64,000 nucleotides of DNA, from positions 1,550,001-1,614,000 of the forward strand of contig OZ244581.1 of the NCBI GenBank assembly GCA_965217935.1, read 5' to 3'. The notes below the pieces were generated by a model. That model worked only from the letters and a program-made list of their open reading frames with translations. It had not been told where the DNA came from and made no database searches. This DNA comes from JBBROS01 sp965217935 (GTDB taxonomy: Bacteria; Pseudomonadota; Alphaproteobacteria; Acetobacterales; Acetobacteraceae). The position numbers and the translations under genes are program-made. This document shows, piece after piece, positions 19,168 to 26,654 of this stretch (positions within the stretch are counted from its first letter, which is position 1; the number at the start of each line of letters is the position of its first letter).

Positions 19168-21474
19168 ATGAACGTCGCCTTCGCGCCCACGCCGGACAAA
19201 TTCGCCATCGGCCAGCCCGTCTCCCGCAAGGAGGACCCGACCCTCCTCCGCGGCGAAGGCCGCTACAGCGACGACCTCCACCTCGAAGGCCAGCTCCACG
19301 CCGTCATCGTCCGCAGCCGCTACGCCCACGGCATCCTCCGCGGCATCGACGCCGCCGAGGCCCGCACGATGCCGGGCGTCCAGGCCATCCTCACCGCCGC
19401 CGACCTCCAGGCCGCCGGCATCGGCGTCATGCCCGCCTCCGCCGGCAAGAACAGCGACGGCTCCGACACCCCCCGGCCCCGGCAGATGGCGCTGGCCGAA
19501 CGCCGCGTCCGCTTCGTCGGCGACCCGGTCGCCTGCGTCGTCGCCGACACGATCGACCATGCCCGCGACGCCGCCGAGGCCGTCCTGCTCGACATCGATC
19601 CCCTGCCCGCCGTCACCGGCGCGCGCGAGGCGGCCGGTCCCGACGCCCCGCAGCTTCACGACGACGCGCCGGGCAACCTCGTCATGCACTACCACCACGG
19701 CGACGCAGCCGCAGTCGACGCCGCCTTCGCCCGCGCCGCCCACGTCACCCGCCTGAGCCTGCGTAACAGCCGCATCGTCGTTGCCGCCATGGAGCCCCGC
19801 TCGGCGCTGGCCAGCTTCGGCGAGGCGGACGGGCGCTACACCCTCCGTCTCGGCTGCCAGGGCGCGTTCAACATGCGGGACGCGCTGAAGGACGTCATCG
19901 GCGCCGAGGCCGGGCAGCTCCGCATCCTGACCGGCAACGTCGGCGGCTCCTTCGGCATGAAAGCGTCCGTCTACCCCGAATACCCCTGCATCCTGCTGGC
20001 CGCGAAGCAGCTCGGCCGCCCCGTGAAGTGGACCGACGACCGCTCCGACAGCTTCCTCTCCGATAGCCACGGGCGCGACCATGAGTGCGACGCGTCCCTC
20101 GCGCTCGATGCGGACGGCCGTTTCCTCGCCGTCCGCATGGACGTCTACGGCAACCTCGGCGCCTATCTCAGCAACGCCACTACGATCCCGCCGACGCAGA
20201 ACACCACCAGGAACGCGGTCGGCGTCTATGCCACGCCGCTGATCGAGGTCACGTCCCGCTGCGTGTTCACCAACACGACCCCGGTCGGCCCCTACCGCGG
20301 CGCCGGGCGGCCCGAGGGCAACTACTATATGGAGCGCCTGGTCGACACCGCCGCGGCCGAGATGGGCATCGACCGCGTCGAACTGCGCCGCCGCAACCAC
20401 GTCCGCCCCGAGCAGATGCCCTACGCCACCCCGGCCGGCACCGAATACGACAGCGGCGATTTCCCCGCCCTGCTGGATCACGCGCTCGCGCTCGCCGACT
20501 GGGACGGCTTCCCCGAACGCGCCAGGCAGAGCCGCGCCAACGGCAAGCTCCGCGGCCGGGGCATCGGCCAATACCTCGAGGTGACCGCGCCGCCCAACAA
20601 CGAGATGGGCGGCATCGCCTTCGGCCCCGACGGCGCCGTCACCATCACCACCGGCACGCTCGATTACGGCCAGGGCCACGCCTCCCCCTTTGCCCAGGTC
20701 CTGTGCGACCGCCTCGGCGTCCCGTTCGAGGCTGTCCGTCTTGTCCAGGGCGACAGCGACGCCCTCATCGCCGGCGGCGGCACCGGCGGCAGCAAGAGCA
20801 TGATGGCCAGCGGACAGGCCATCGTCGAAGCCAGCGTGCTCTGCATCGAGCAGGGCCGGCAAGCCGCCGCGGAGGCGCTTGAGGCCGCGGCCGGAGACAT
20901 CGAGTTCAGCCAAGGCCGCTTCACGATCGCCGGCACCGACCGCGGCATCGGCATCATGCAGCTCGCCGCCCAGATGCCCGGCCTGCTCGACGTGCGGCAC
21001 ATCTTCGACAAGGCCCCCTCCGCCTACCCCAATGGCTGCCACGTCGCCGAGGTGGAGATCGACCCCGAAACCGGCGTCTCGGACGTCGTCCGCTACCACA
21101 TGGTCAACGACTTCGGCGTGCTGATCAATCCGATGCTGGTCGAAGGCCAGGCGCACGGCGGCATCGTCCAGGGCATCGGCCAGGCCCTGCTCGAAGCCAT
21201 GGCCTACGACCAAGACGGCCAGCTCATGACCGGCTCCTTTATGGACTACGCCCTCCCCCATGCCGTTCACGCGCCCAGCTTCACCATGGAAAGCCACCCC
21301 GTCCCCGCCCGCACCAACGCCCTCGGCGTCAAGGGGTGCGGCGAGGCCGGGTGCGCGGGCGCGTTGCCGAGCGTGATGAACGCCGTTGCCGACGCGCTCC
21401 GCCCGCTTGGCGTCAAGCACATCGACATGCCCGCCACGCCGCAACGGGTCTGGACCGCGATCAACGCCGCTTAA
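19168..21474 (+). CDS. Orphan molybdopterin-binding subunit of the xanthine dehydrogenase family
   Basis: 768 residues, related to the protein at 2715-5096 (GQPVSRKEDPTLLRGEGRYS, GGSFGMK, YRGAGRPEGNYYMERL, GCGEAGCAGALPSVMNAV). The active-site loop is PYRGAGR, so not a CO dehydrogenase, and the catalytic glutamate in GCGE is kept. No FAD or iron-sulfur subunit gene lies next to it, unlike the 1920-5631 set, so it either borrows those subunits or works with partners elsewhere. Start at ATG 19168. Confidence 0.9.
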   Translation: MNVAFAPTPDKFAIGQPVSRKEDPTLLRGEGRYSDDLHLEGQLHAVIVRSRYAHGILRGIDAAEARTMPGVQAILTAADLQAAGIGVMPASAGKNSDGSDTPRPRQMALAERRVRFVGDPVACVVADTIDHARDAAEAVLLDIDPLPAVTGAREAAGPDAPQLHDDAPGNLVMHYHHGDAAAVDAAFARAAHVTRLSLRNSRIVVAAMEPRSALASFGEADGRYTLRLGCQGAFNMRDALKDVIGAEAGQLRILTGNVGGSFGMKASVYPEYPCILLAAKQLGRPVKWTDDRSDSFLSDSHGRDHECDASLALDADGRFLAVRMDVYGNLGAYLSNATTIPPTQNTTRNAVGVYATPLIEVTSRCVFTNTTPVGPYRGAGRPEGNYYMERLVDTAAAEMGIDRVELRRRNHVRPEQMPYATPAGTEYDSGDFPALLDHALALADWDGFPERARQSRANGKLRGRGIGQYLEVTAPPNNEMGGIAFGPDGAVTITTGTLDYGQGHASPFAQVLCDRLGVPFEAVRLVQGDSDALIAGGGTGGSKSMMASGQAIVEASVLCIEQGRQAAAEALEAAAGDIEFSQGRFTIAGTDRGIGIMQLAAQMPGLLDVRHIFDKAPSAYPNGCHVAEVEIDPETGVSDVVRYHMVNDFGVLINPMLVEGQAHGGIVQGIGQALLEAMAYDQDGQLMTGSFMDYALPHAVHAPSFTMESHPVPARTNALGVKGCGEAGCAGALPSVMNAVADALRPLGVKHIDMPATPQRVWTAINAA

Positions 21475-21533
21475 GGAATTGTTCACCAATATCGGCGATT
21501 GTCAGGAGGCCAAATAATGAGACGGAGGTTTCC

Positions 21534-22313
21534 ATGTCACGCATCGCCGCACTTCTCGTCGCCGCCGGCGCCCTCGCCAGCCCGGCCGGCGCCACGCCGA
21601 TCACGCCCAACCCGAACCTAACGCTGACCGCCAGCATCTCCGCGCCGAGCTACGCCCCGGGCAGCACGACCGCGATTGACATCCAGAACGCCGGAACGCC
21701 GAGCCGGACGAACATTACGGCGCCGGACGGCAGCTACTCAATCAACTTCCGCGACGTGCATGCCGGCCAGGGCATCGTCCAGGGCAACCTGACCAACCAG
21801 CACGCCGTTCCCGTGGCCGGCGCATCGGGCGGCAAGTCAACCTATCTCACCGGCGGCTATTCCTCCACCCAAACCACGTCGGCCGCGCAATCCGGCAATT
21901 ACTTCTCCACCGGCGATGCCAGCCAGATCATCTTCGACTTCGCCGCGCCCCAGGTCTCGCTGAGCCTGCTCTGGGGCTCGGTCGATCCCTGGAACTGGCT
22001 GGAATTGATCGGCCACGGCGCCTCGCTTGCCACCATCAGCGGCTCGGACGTCGGCGCCGCCGCGAATGGGCTGACGGCAAACGGCAACCAGAGCTACGGC
22101 GGCAGCGCCTATGTCACCATCGACAGCGCCGTCGGTTTTGATCGGGTGATTGCCCGCAGCGCCTACAACTCGTTCGAGTTCGCCGGCGTCGTCGCCTCGA
22201 CCGCGCCATCGAACGTGCCGGAGCCGGGCAGCCTGGCCCTGCTTGCCGCCGGGTTCCTGGCTCTGGGAACGGTCTGCTGGCGCAAGACCCGCCCCGGACG
22301 ACGCGAGGCGTGA
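21534..22313 (+). CDS. PEP-CTERM exosortase-dependent surface protein (first of a tandem pair)
   Basis: 259 residues. Start ATG 21534 preceded by GGAGG. Signal peptide MSRIAALLVAAGALASPAGA, a secreted domain, then the PEP-CTERM sorting tail: VPEPGS from residue 228, a hydrophobic helix and a basic end (CWRKTRPGRREA). Such proteins are cleaved and anchored or released by an exosortase, which is not in this window. It resembles the Npun_F0296-type surface proteins (STYLTGGYSSTQTTSAAQSG, LLWGSVDPWNWLEL), by recognition only. The gene at 22435 is its paralogue. Confidence 0.85.
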   Translation: MSRIAALLVAAGALASPAGATPITPNPNLTLTASISAPSYAPGSTTAIDIQNAGTPSRTNITAPDGSYSINFRDVHAGQGIVQGNLTNQHAVPVAGASGGKSTYLTGGYSSTQTTSAAQSGNYFSTGDASQIIFDFAAPQVSLSLLWGSVDPWNWLELIGHGASLATISGSDVGAAANGLTANGNQSYGGSAYVTIDSAVGFDRVIARSAYNSFEFAGVVASTAPSNVPEPGSLALLAAGFLALGTVCWRKTRPGRREA

Positions 22314-22320
22314 ACCAGCA

Positions 22321-22359
22321 GCCGGAGGCGTTGCAGCACTTGACTGGAGCGCCTCCGGC
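22321..22359 (+). terminator. Strong hairpin after the first PEP-CTERM gene
   Basis: Perfect 10-bp stem, GCCGGAGGCG (22321-22330) with CGCCTCCGGC (22350-22359), starting 7 bp after the stop codon. No T-run follows, so it is a weak terminator or an mRNA-stability hairpin rather than a classical intrinsic terminator. Confidence 0.5.
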
Positions 22360-22434
22360 CGCATCGACGCTTTAGGCAAACATTAAGCTTTCGCCTCCAT
22401 GATGCCGGCCGCTGAACGGTGACTGAGAGAGCCG

Positions 22435-23376
22435 ATGAAAACCATCCCTGCACTGATCGCTGCCGCGCTCGCGCTTGTCCCGGCCGGGCCTGCCGGCGCG
22501 GCCCTGATCACGTCCGCGTCCACGGTCGCGCCCACGATCGACGTGGCGACGGCGACGATGATCACCGCCCAATCCGCTCCGCCCGCGAACGCCGGCTACG
22601 CCATCTCGCTGGCAGGCGCGCCGGCCGGCCAGGGCATCGTCCGCGGCAAAGCGGCGAACCAATACGCCATTCCGGTTGCCGGCGCCTCGGCCAACCTGCC
22701 GACCTATCTCACCGGCGACTTCGGCTCGGCCCAAACCACGTCCGCGGCGTCGGCCGGCAGCTATTTTTCCACCGGCGGCCCCGGCCAGATCGTGTTCGAC
22801 TGGAGCCGCGGCCAATCCGGCCTGATCCTGCTGTGGGGCTCGATCGACGCCTGGAACTCGCTCGAGTTCCAGCGCGACGGCGTCTCGATCGGGACCATCG
22901 GCGGGCGCGACGTCCAGGATGCAGCGCCTTGGCTCATCTCAAGCGGCGATCAGGGCGCCGCCGGCAGCGCATACGTCACGATCGCCAGCAGCCTGGAGTT
23001 CAACCGGATCATCGCCCGCAGCACAAATCCCTCGTTCGAGTTCGCAGCCGTCGTCTCTACGCGGGCGGCCAATGTGCCGGAACCGCCCGCCCTGGCACTA
23101 TTCGGCGCCGCCCTCGCCGGCCTCGGCGCCGCGCGCGCACGACGTCCCTCCCGCAGCAGCCGACCCGCGCGGCTAGACCCGTATCGCCCTGATTGTGGTC
23201 AGGGCGATACGGGTCTAGCTTTCTCTGGTCTGGCAATCGCCCTGACTGTGTCCAGTCAGGGCGATTGCAGACCAAGCGGACATTCATGGCTTATGCCACG
23301 AATGCCTGCTCAGCGCAGCGTCGGCAACAAGTGCGGCAGCACGCCGACAAAGCTGCCCGGCAAAATAGAGGCTTGA
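22435..23376 (+). CDS. PEP-CTERM surface protein (second of a tandem pair) with a repeat-encoded C-terminal extension
   Basis: 313 residues. Signal peptide MKTIPALIAAALALVPAGPA; body parallels the first protein (TYLTGDFGSAQTTSAASAGS, LLWGSIDAWNSLEF, FEFAAVVST), so the pair arose by tandem duplication. VPEP begins at residue 214 and the sorting tail should end around residue 240 (ARARRPSRSS). Instead the frame stays open for about 67 more residues through two D palindromes, a B palindrome and part of a C element (23172-23376). The extension places extra sequence after the basic tail, which may impair exosortase sorting. Confidence 0.8.
   Translation: MKTIPALIAAALALVPAGPAGAALITSASTVAPTIDVATATMITAQSAPPANAGYAISLAGAPAGQGIVRGKAANQYAIPVAGASANLPTYLTGDFGSAQTTSAASAGSYFSTGGPGQIVFDWSRGQSGLILLWGSIDAWNSLEFQRDGVSIGTIGGRDVQDAAPWLISSGDQGAAGSAYVTIASSLEFNRIIARSTNPSFEFAAVVSTRAANVPEPPALALFGAALAGLGAARARRPSRSSRPARLDPYRPDCGQGDTGLAFSGLAIALTVSSQGDCRPSGHSWLMPRMPAQRSVGNKCGSTPTKLPGKIEA
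23172..23219. repeat. D-family palindrome, perfect 21-bp stem
   Basis: Arms 23172-23192 and 23199-23219 are exactly complementary, loop TTGTGG, with the D core TCGCCCTGA / TCAGGGCGA. No T-tract. It lies inside the reading frame of the second PEP-CTERM gene and is followed 7 bp later by a second D palindrome. Confidence 0.9.
23227..23273. repeat. D-family palindrome with one bulged base
   Basis: Arms 23227-23248 and 23253-23273 pair completely except for one bulged G at about 23232-23233; loop TGTC. It has the same core as the palindrome at 23172 but different outer arms (GGTCTG / CAGACC instead of CTAGACC / GGTCTAG). Confidence 0.88.
23272..23313 (+). repeat. B-family palindrome, degenerate copy
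   Basis: 42 bp with the B layout (GCGGACATTCATGGC, TTAT loop, GCCACGAATGCCTGCTCAG); five positions of the 19-bp stem are unpaired or wobble. Not followed by an A unit here; a C element abuts it. Confidence 0.75.
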
Positions 23377-23430
23377 GGCCTGCGTTCGCCCGATCGAATC
23401 GTATCGCTTGTTTCCGAACGAGCCCTCAAG
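23314..23430 (+). repeat. C-family intergenic palindromic element, copy 2
   Basis: Conserved half with GACAAAGCTGCCCGGCAAAA (from 23346), then the hairpin TGCGTTCGCCCGATC...TTTCCGAACGAGCCC. The stop codon of the second PEP-CTERM gene (23374-23376) and the stop codon of the convergent AEC carrier gene (23426-23428) both lie in it, so it makes up the whole intergenic space. Confidence 0.8.
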
Positions 23431-24388
23431 CAAGCCAGGCGACCAACGCCGACACCGTCAGGATGGAGACGGCGTGCGACACCAGGATCGCCCCCGACGT
23501 GACGCCCGCCTCCAGCCGATACAGCTTGGCGATGATGAACGGCCCGGAGCCGATCGGCAGGGCGCTGAGAAGGATGCCCGCCCTGGCCCAAAGCGGCGGC
23601 ACGTCGAACACGTACAGCATGAGCACGGCGGTCGCCGCCGGCTGCAGCGCGAGCTTGAGCGCCACCAATACCGCGACCGAACGAAAGTCCTGCAGCGCGA
23701 ACGGCTCCTGCGCCAGGAACAGCCCGATGCAGATCAGCGCGGCCGGAGACGCCGCACCCCCGAGCAGCTCCACGAAGTGGACCAGCGGCAACGGCAGCAC
23801 GGCCCCCGTCAGCCCGGCGCCGAGCCCCGCGATGGGAGCCAGAAACAGCGGATTCCGTATCAGCGAGAGCAGGACCTTGCGCGCCGTCGCGCGCGCGCTC
23901 ACGTCCGCCTGCAACGCCGCCTCGACGATCACGATCGCCGACAGGAACAGCACGCACCCCGTGAACAGGGTCGCGATCACGGCCGGCGGCAGGCCCTCGG
24001 GCCCGAATGCCAGCAGGCAAAGCGGGATGCCCATGAAGCCGGTGTTGCTGTAACCCGCATCCAGCCCCTCGATGCTCACGTCCGCCACGCCGCACCCGCG
24101 CAGCCGGCTGATACCGAACCCCGCTCCGAACGCGACCGCGATCCCGCCGACGAAGGCGAGGGAGAACCCGGCCTGCCTCACCTCAGCCGGCGTGATCCGG
24201 CTCATGGCCAGGAACACCAGTGCCGGCAGCGCCAGGTAGATGGCGAACTTGTTGAGGTTGTCCGTACCCTCCCGCGAGAACAGGCCGAAGCGGCCGCATC
24301 CATATCCTGTGCCGATCAAGCCGAAGATCGGCAGCGCTGCATTCAAGACAGCCTGCATGGGCGCCCCCATCGCTGGAGCAGGCCGCAC
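23426..24388 (-). CDS. AEC-family carrier (auxin-efflux-carrier/malonate-permease type)
   Basis: 320 residues, about ten membrane helices in two five-helix halves. Typical features are FAIYLALPALVFLAMS in helix 2, GYSNTGFMGIPLCLLAFG in the middle and LLSALPIGSGPFIIAKLY near the end. Bacterial members carry dicarboxylates such as malonate or malate. A start at 24358 (MQAVLNAALPIFGL) may be more natural than 24388. The last codons overlap a C repeat. Confidence 0.88.
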   Translation of the reverse strand: MRPAPAMGAPMQAVLNAALPIFGLIGTGYGCGRFGLFSREGTDNLNKFAIYLALPALVFLAMSRITPAEVRQAGFSLAFVGGIAVAFGAGFGISRLRGCGVADVSIEGLDAGYSNTGFMGIPLCLLAFGPEGLPPAVIATLFTGCVLFLSAIVIVEAALQADVSARATARKVLLSLIRNPLFLAPIAGLGAGLTGAVLPLPLVHFVELLGGAASPAALICIGLFLAQEPFALQDFRSVAVLVALKLALQPAATAVLMLYVFDVPPLWARAGILLSALPIGSGPFIIAKLYRLEAGVTSGAILVSHAVSILTVSALVAWLA

Positions 24389-24391
24389 CGA

Positions 24392-24790
24392 TCAAGCCTG
24401 GCCAACCCTCGCGGCCTCAGCCAGCTTGGGCTTCACCTGGCAATAGGGCGCCGTGCCGGTCGCGTTGCGCGGCGCCGCCTCCTCGCACGCGAACGGGAAG
24501 CTGCGCGGACGCTTGGAGCCGGCGAGCGCCCGTTCGCCCCGCTTGGCGCCCGGCAAGCCGACTACCGCCACCTCGCCATCCGGAACCCCGCTCCTCGCCT
24601 CGTCCAGCAGACGGACCGGCCCGGACCCCACGCATCTGCGCTCGACCGAACCCCGCTTGGCGAACTGCTTGCCTGGATGCGGCATCGTGACCCAGCCGGT
24701 CTCGATGGCGCCGCAGAACCCGAACAGGACGGCGTTGCGAACGGACAGCATCTGTCCGAACGCGAGGATGTCATTCTTGCCATACGTCAT
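24392..24790 (-). CDS. Hypothetical protein, doubtful
   Basis: 132-residue frame starting MTYGKNDILAFGQMLSVRNA, just upstream of the AEC carrier gene on the same strand. I recognise no family, membrane segment or motif, and the composition (many R, G, P) could be that of a chance frame in GC-rich DNA. The position 3 bp before the carrier start is its main support. Confidence 0.3.
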   Translation of the reverse strand: MTYGKNDILAFGQMLSVRNAVLFGFCGAIETGWVTMPHPGKQFAKRGSVERRCVGSGPVRLLDEARSGVPDGEVAVVGLPGAKRGERALAGSKRPRSFPFACEEAAPRNATGTAPYCQVKPKLAEAARVGQA

Positions 24791-25048
24791 GTTAGAAATC
24801 CGATCGAAAGGCCGGGGGGTGCGGCGATGACGGCGGTCCCGGCCAGCCTCGCCGCCGTAGCGCCGGCAATCGGGCGCATCCCGATATGGCGCACGATCGT
24901 ATAGCCCGGCCAGCCCGCCTGGACCGACGGCCTCAAGTAGAATGCACTGTTCAACGTCTACATTCGCATTTCGCATTCATGCAAGCGCAGCGTCCGGCTA
25001 AGCTGAAGCGAACTGCGCCTCCAGGCCCTCGAATGGCCAAACTCGTTT

Positions 25049-25083
25049 GCGCCCCCAGACCTGCCAGGCAGGTCTGGGGGCGC
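25049..25083. repeat. Perfect 17-bp-arm palindrome with a single central base
   Basis: Arms 25049-25065 and 25067-25083 are fully complementary around A25066, core CCCCCAGACCTGCC / GGCAGGTCTGGGGG. The layout recalls the D elements but the sequence differs. With a 1-nt centre the tip bases cannot all pair as RNA. No T-run follows, so it is not a standard terminator. Confidence 0.85.
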
Positions 25084-25200
25084 TCGTCAATACGATGGCC
25101 GAGGGCAAGCTGCCGCCGTGCTCCCGCCTGATACAGGACGGCCTTGCCGCGGGCTGCGGCGTCGCCTGGCGAGCCGATAAGGTCCAGTGAGACAGCCAAG

Positions 25201-25313
25201 GGCGGCGCTGGCCGCAGGTGCGGCGGCACGCCGACAAAGCTGCCCAGCAAAACAAAGGATTAGGGCTCGTTCACGCGATCGATCTATAGCGGTTGCGTCC
25301 GAACGAGCCCTAA
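25201..25313 (+). repeat. C-family intergenic palindromic element, copy 3
   Basis: Conserved half GCACGCCGACAAAGCTGCCC then AAAACAAAGG, followed by a hairpin with perfect 13-bp arms TTAGGGCTCGTTC (25260-25272) and GAACGAGCCCTAA (25301-25313). It ends about 11 bp before the SDR start codon, so any ribosome site for the SDR lies right at its edge. Confidence 0.82.
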
Positions 25314-25323
25314 GCAGCGGAGC

Positions 25324-26091
25324 ATGACCATGACGGGACTATTCGACCTCACGGGCCGGCACGTCCTGGTGACGGGCGCCTCCGGCGGGCTGGGCCGCCA
25401 CTTCGCCGGCACGCTGGCCAGGGCCGGCGCAACCCTCACCCTCGCGGCCCGCCGGGAGGCAGCGCTGGCCGAGACCGTCGACGGGCTGGAGGGCGCCGTC
25501 GCCCACGCCGTCGCGATGGACGTGACGGACCGCGGCAGCGTCGAGCGCGCCTTCGCCGCCGCCGAGGCAGCGCACGGCCCCGTGACGGTCGTGATCAATA
25601 ACGCCGGCATCTCGCACGCCGAGCCTGCCCTGGAGCTGGACGAGGCCGATTGGGACAGGGTGGTCGACACCAATCTCAAGGGCGTCTGGCTCGTGGCGCA
25701 GGCCGCGGCGCAGCGGCTCGTCCGGCACGGCCGCGGCGGCAGCATCGTCAACGTCGCCTCCATCCTGGGCCTGCGCGTGGCCGGCCAGCTCGCGCCATAC
25801 GCGGCGTCGAAGGCGGCCGTCGTGCAACTGACCAAGAGCCTGGCGCTCGAATGGGCAAGGCACGGCATCCGCGTCAACGCGCTCGCCCCCGGCTACGTCC
25901 GCACCGACCTCAACGCCGGGTTCTTCGACACCGAGCCCGGGCGCGCCCTCATCAAGCGGGTGCCGCAGCGGCGGCTGGGCGAGGCGGGCGAACTGGATGG
26001 CCCGCTGCTGCTGCTCGCCTCCGCCGCCGGGTCGTATATGACGGGAAGCGTGCTGGCCGTCGATGGCGGGCACCTGGTGTCCAGCCTATAG
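25324..26091 (+). CDS. SDR-family oxidoreductase
   Basis: 255 residues, classical short-chain dehydrogenase. NAD(P) motif TGASGGLGRHFA, NNAG at about residue 92, catalytic Ser in VNVASILG and YAASK (Tyr/Lys). Ends LAVDGGHLVSSL as in SDRs. Near an acyl-CoA kinase-like gene and a CoA-transferase, it may reduce or oxidise a hydroxyacyl-CoA intermediate. A second in-frame ATG lies 6 bp downstream. Confidence 0.9.
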   Translation: MTMTGLFDLTGRHVLVTGASGGLGRHFAGTLARAGATLTLAARREAALAETVDGLEGAVAHAVAMDVTDRGSVERAFAAAEAAHGPVTVVINNAGISHAEPALELDEADWDRVVDTNLKGVWLVAQAAAQRLVRHGRGGSIVNVASILGLRVAGQLAPYAASKAAVVQLTKSLALEWARHGIRVNALAPGYVRTDLNAGFFDTEPGRALIKRVPQRRLGEAGELDGPLLLLASAAGSYMTGSVLAVDGGHLVSSL

Positions 26092-26650
26092 ATAAAGAAG
26101 CGGCAAGCGCCGCGATCGAGGGAGGAATTTCCGTTGAACGTCGCCATCTCGCCGCGCGCGGAGGCATTCAGGCCGCGCGTCGCCCTGTTCGTCGGGCAGC
26201 GCCACCTGCCGGCCGAGGCCGGCCTGCAAGCGAAGGCGGGCGGCCTTTCCAGGCGCTGCGCCAAGATCGGCAGTATGCTGACGATGAAGGCCGCCCGGGC
26301 GCTGGTCCAAGGCAGCCTCGCCCGCAAGGAGGCGTCGATCGGCAAGGCGCAGGCCGCCGGCGCGTCGACCCCGCTGAACGGGGCGCGCGGCTGCCCTAAA
26401 GCATCGTTCGGCAACAAGCGCTATGACCCGATCGGGCGAACGAGCGCCTCATGCCACGGGTTTGCCAGGCAGTCTCGTCGGCGCGCTGCCGCCCGTGTTG
26501 CCGACTCTGCCCCAAGGACACGGAATTGGAGCGGACCGGCTGATACGCCCGCCTGGTTCACGGCGCCGGGGAGGCGCGCCGGATGGCGCTGAACCGCATT
26601 CTGGACGAAGGCAAGGCGTTCTGGGCCTGGCAATCCGCGGCAACCGCCTC
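26092..26650. other. Degraded interval between the SDR gene and the phosphotransferase gene
   Basis: About 560 bp with no intact gene. It holds an inverted C element (26394-26513) and, from 26544, a 36-codon fragment that runs into the next gene. Reading frames at 26134-26400 show protein-like composition but no recognised family. Probably the site of a lost gene in the acyl-CoA cluster. Confidence 0.55.
26394..26513 (-). repeat. C-family intergenic palindromic element, copy 4 (inverted)
   Basis: Reverse complement shows the C layout: GGCAACA...GCGCCGACGAGACTGCCTGGCA, then GCGCTCGTTCGCCCGATC and the returning arm TTGCCGAACGATGC. Short paired arms are CGTTCG (26405-26410) and CGAACG (26437-26442). 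More diverged than copies 3 and 5. Confidence 0.7.
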
Positions 26651-26654
26651 GTGA
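26544..26654 (+). pseudogene. C-terminal remnant of a lost gene
   Basis: 36 codons (ARLVHGAGEARRMALNRILD in the middle, ending in a stop at 26652-26654) after an in-frame stop at 26541. Its stop overlaps the GTG of the next gene as GTGA, the coupling usual in this genome, which suggests it is the tail of a real gene now cut off. Family not recognised. Confidence 0.4.

Larger units (their letters stand above)
24791..25323. other. Gene-poor interval with a long palindrome and a C repeat
   Basis: About 530 bp between the doubtful gene at 24392 and the SDR gene. It contains a near-perfect palindrome (25049-25083) and a C element (25201-25313). Frames in it are short and unconvincing. The SDR promoter, if separate, must lie within or upstream of the C element. 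Confidence 0.6.

Noticed and set aside
19111..21489. Minus-strand frame of 792 codons opposite the orphan molybdopterin subunit
   Set aside because: Exact antisense of a clearly conserved enzyme, with G/A/V-rich composition and no family motif.
23172..23273. CRISPR repeats
   Set aside because: The repeats are palindromes with differing arms and no regular spacer array; there are no cas genes.
25049..25083. Intrinsic terminator
   Set aside because: No T-run follows on either strand and the one-base centre gives no proper loop.
24951..25250. Small minus-strand frame of about 100 codons
   Set aside because: It spans the 25049 palindrome and part of a C repeat, has no ribosome site and no recognisable motif.
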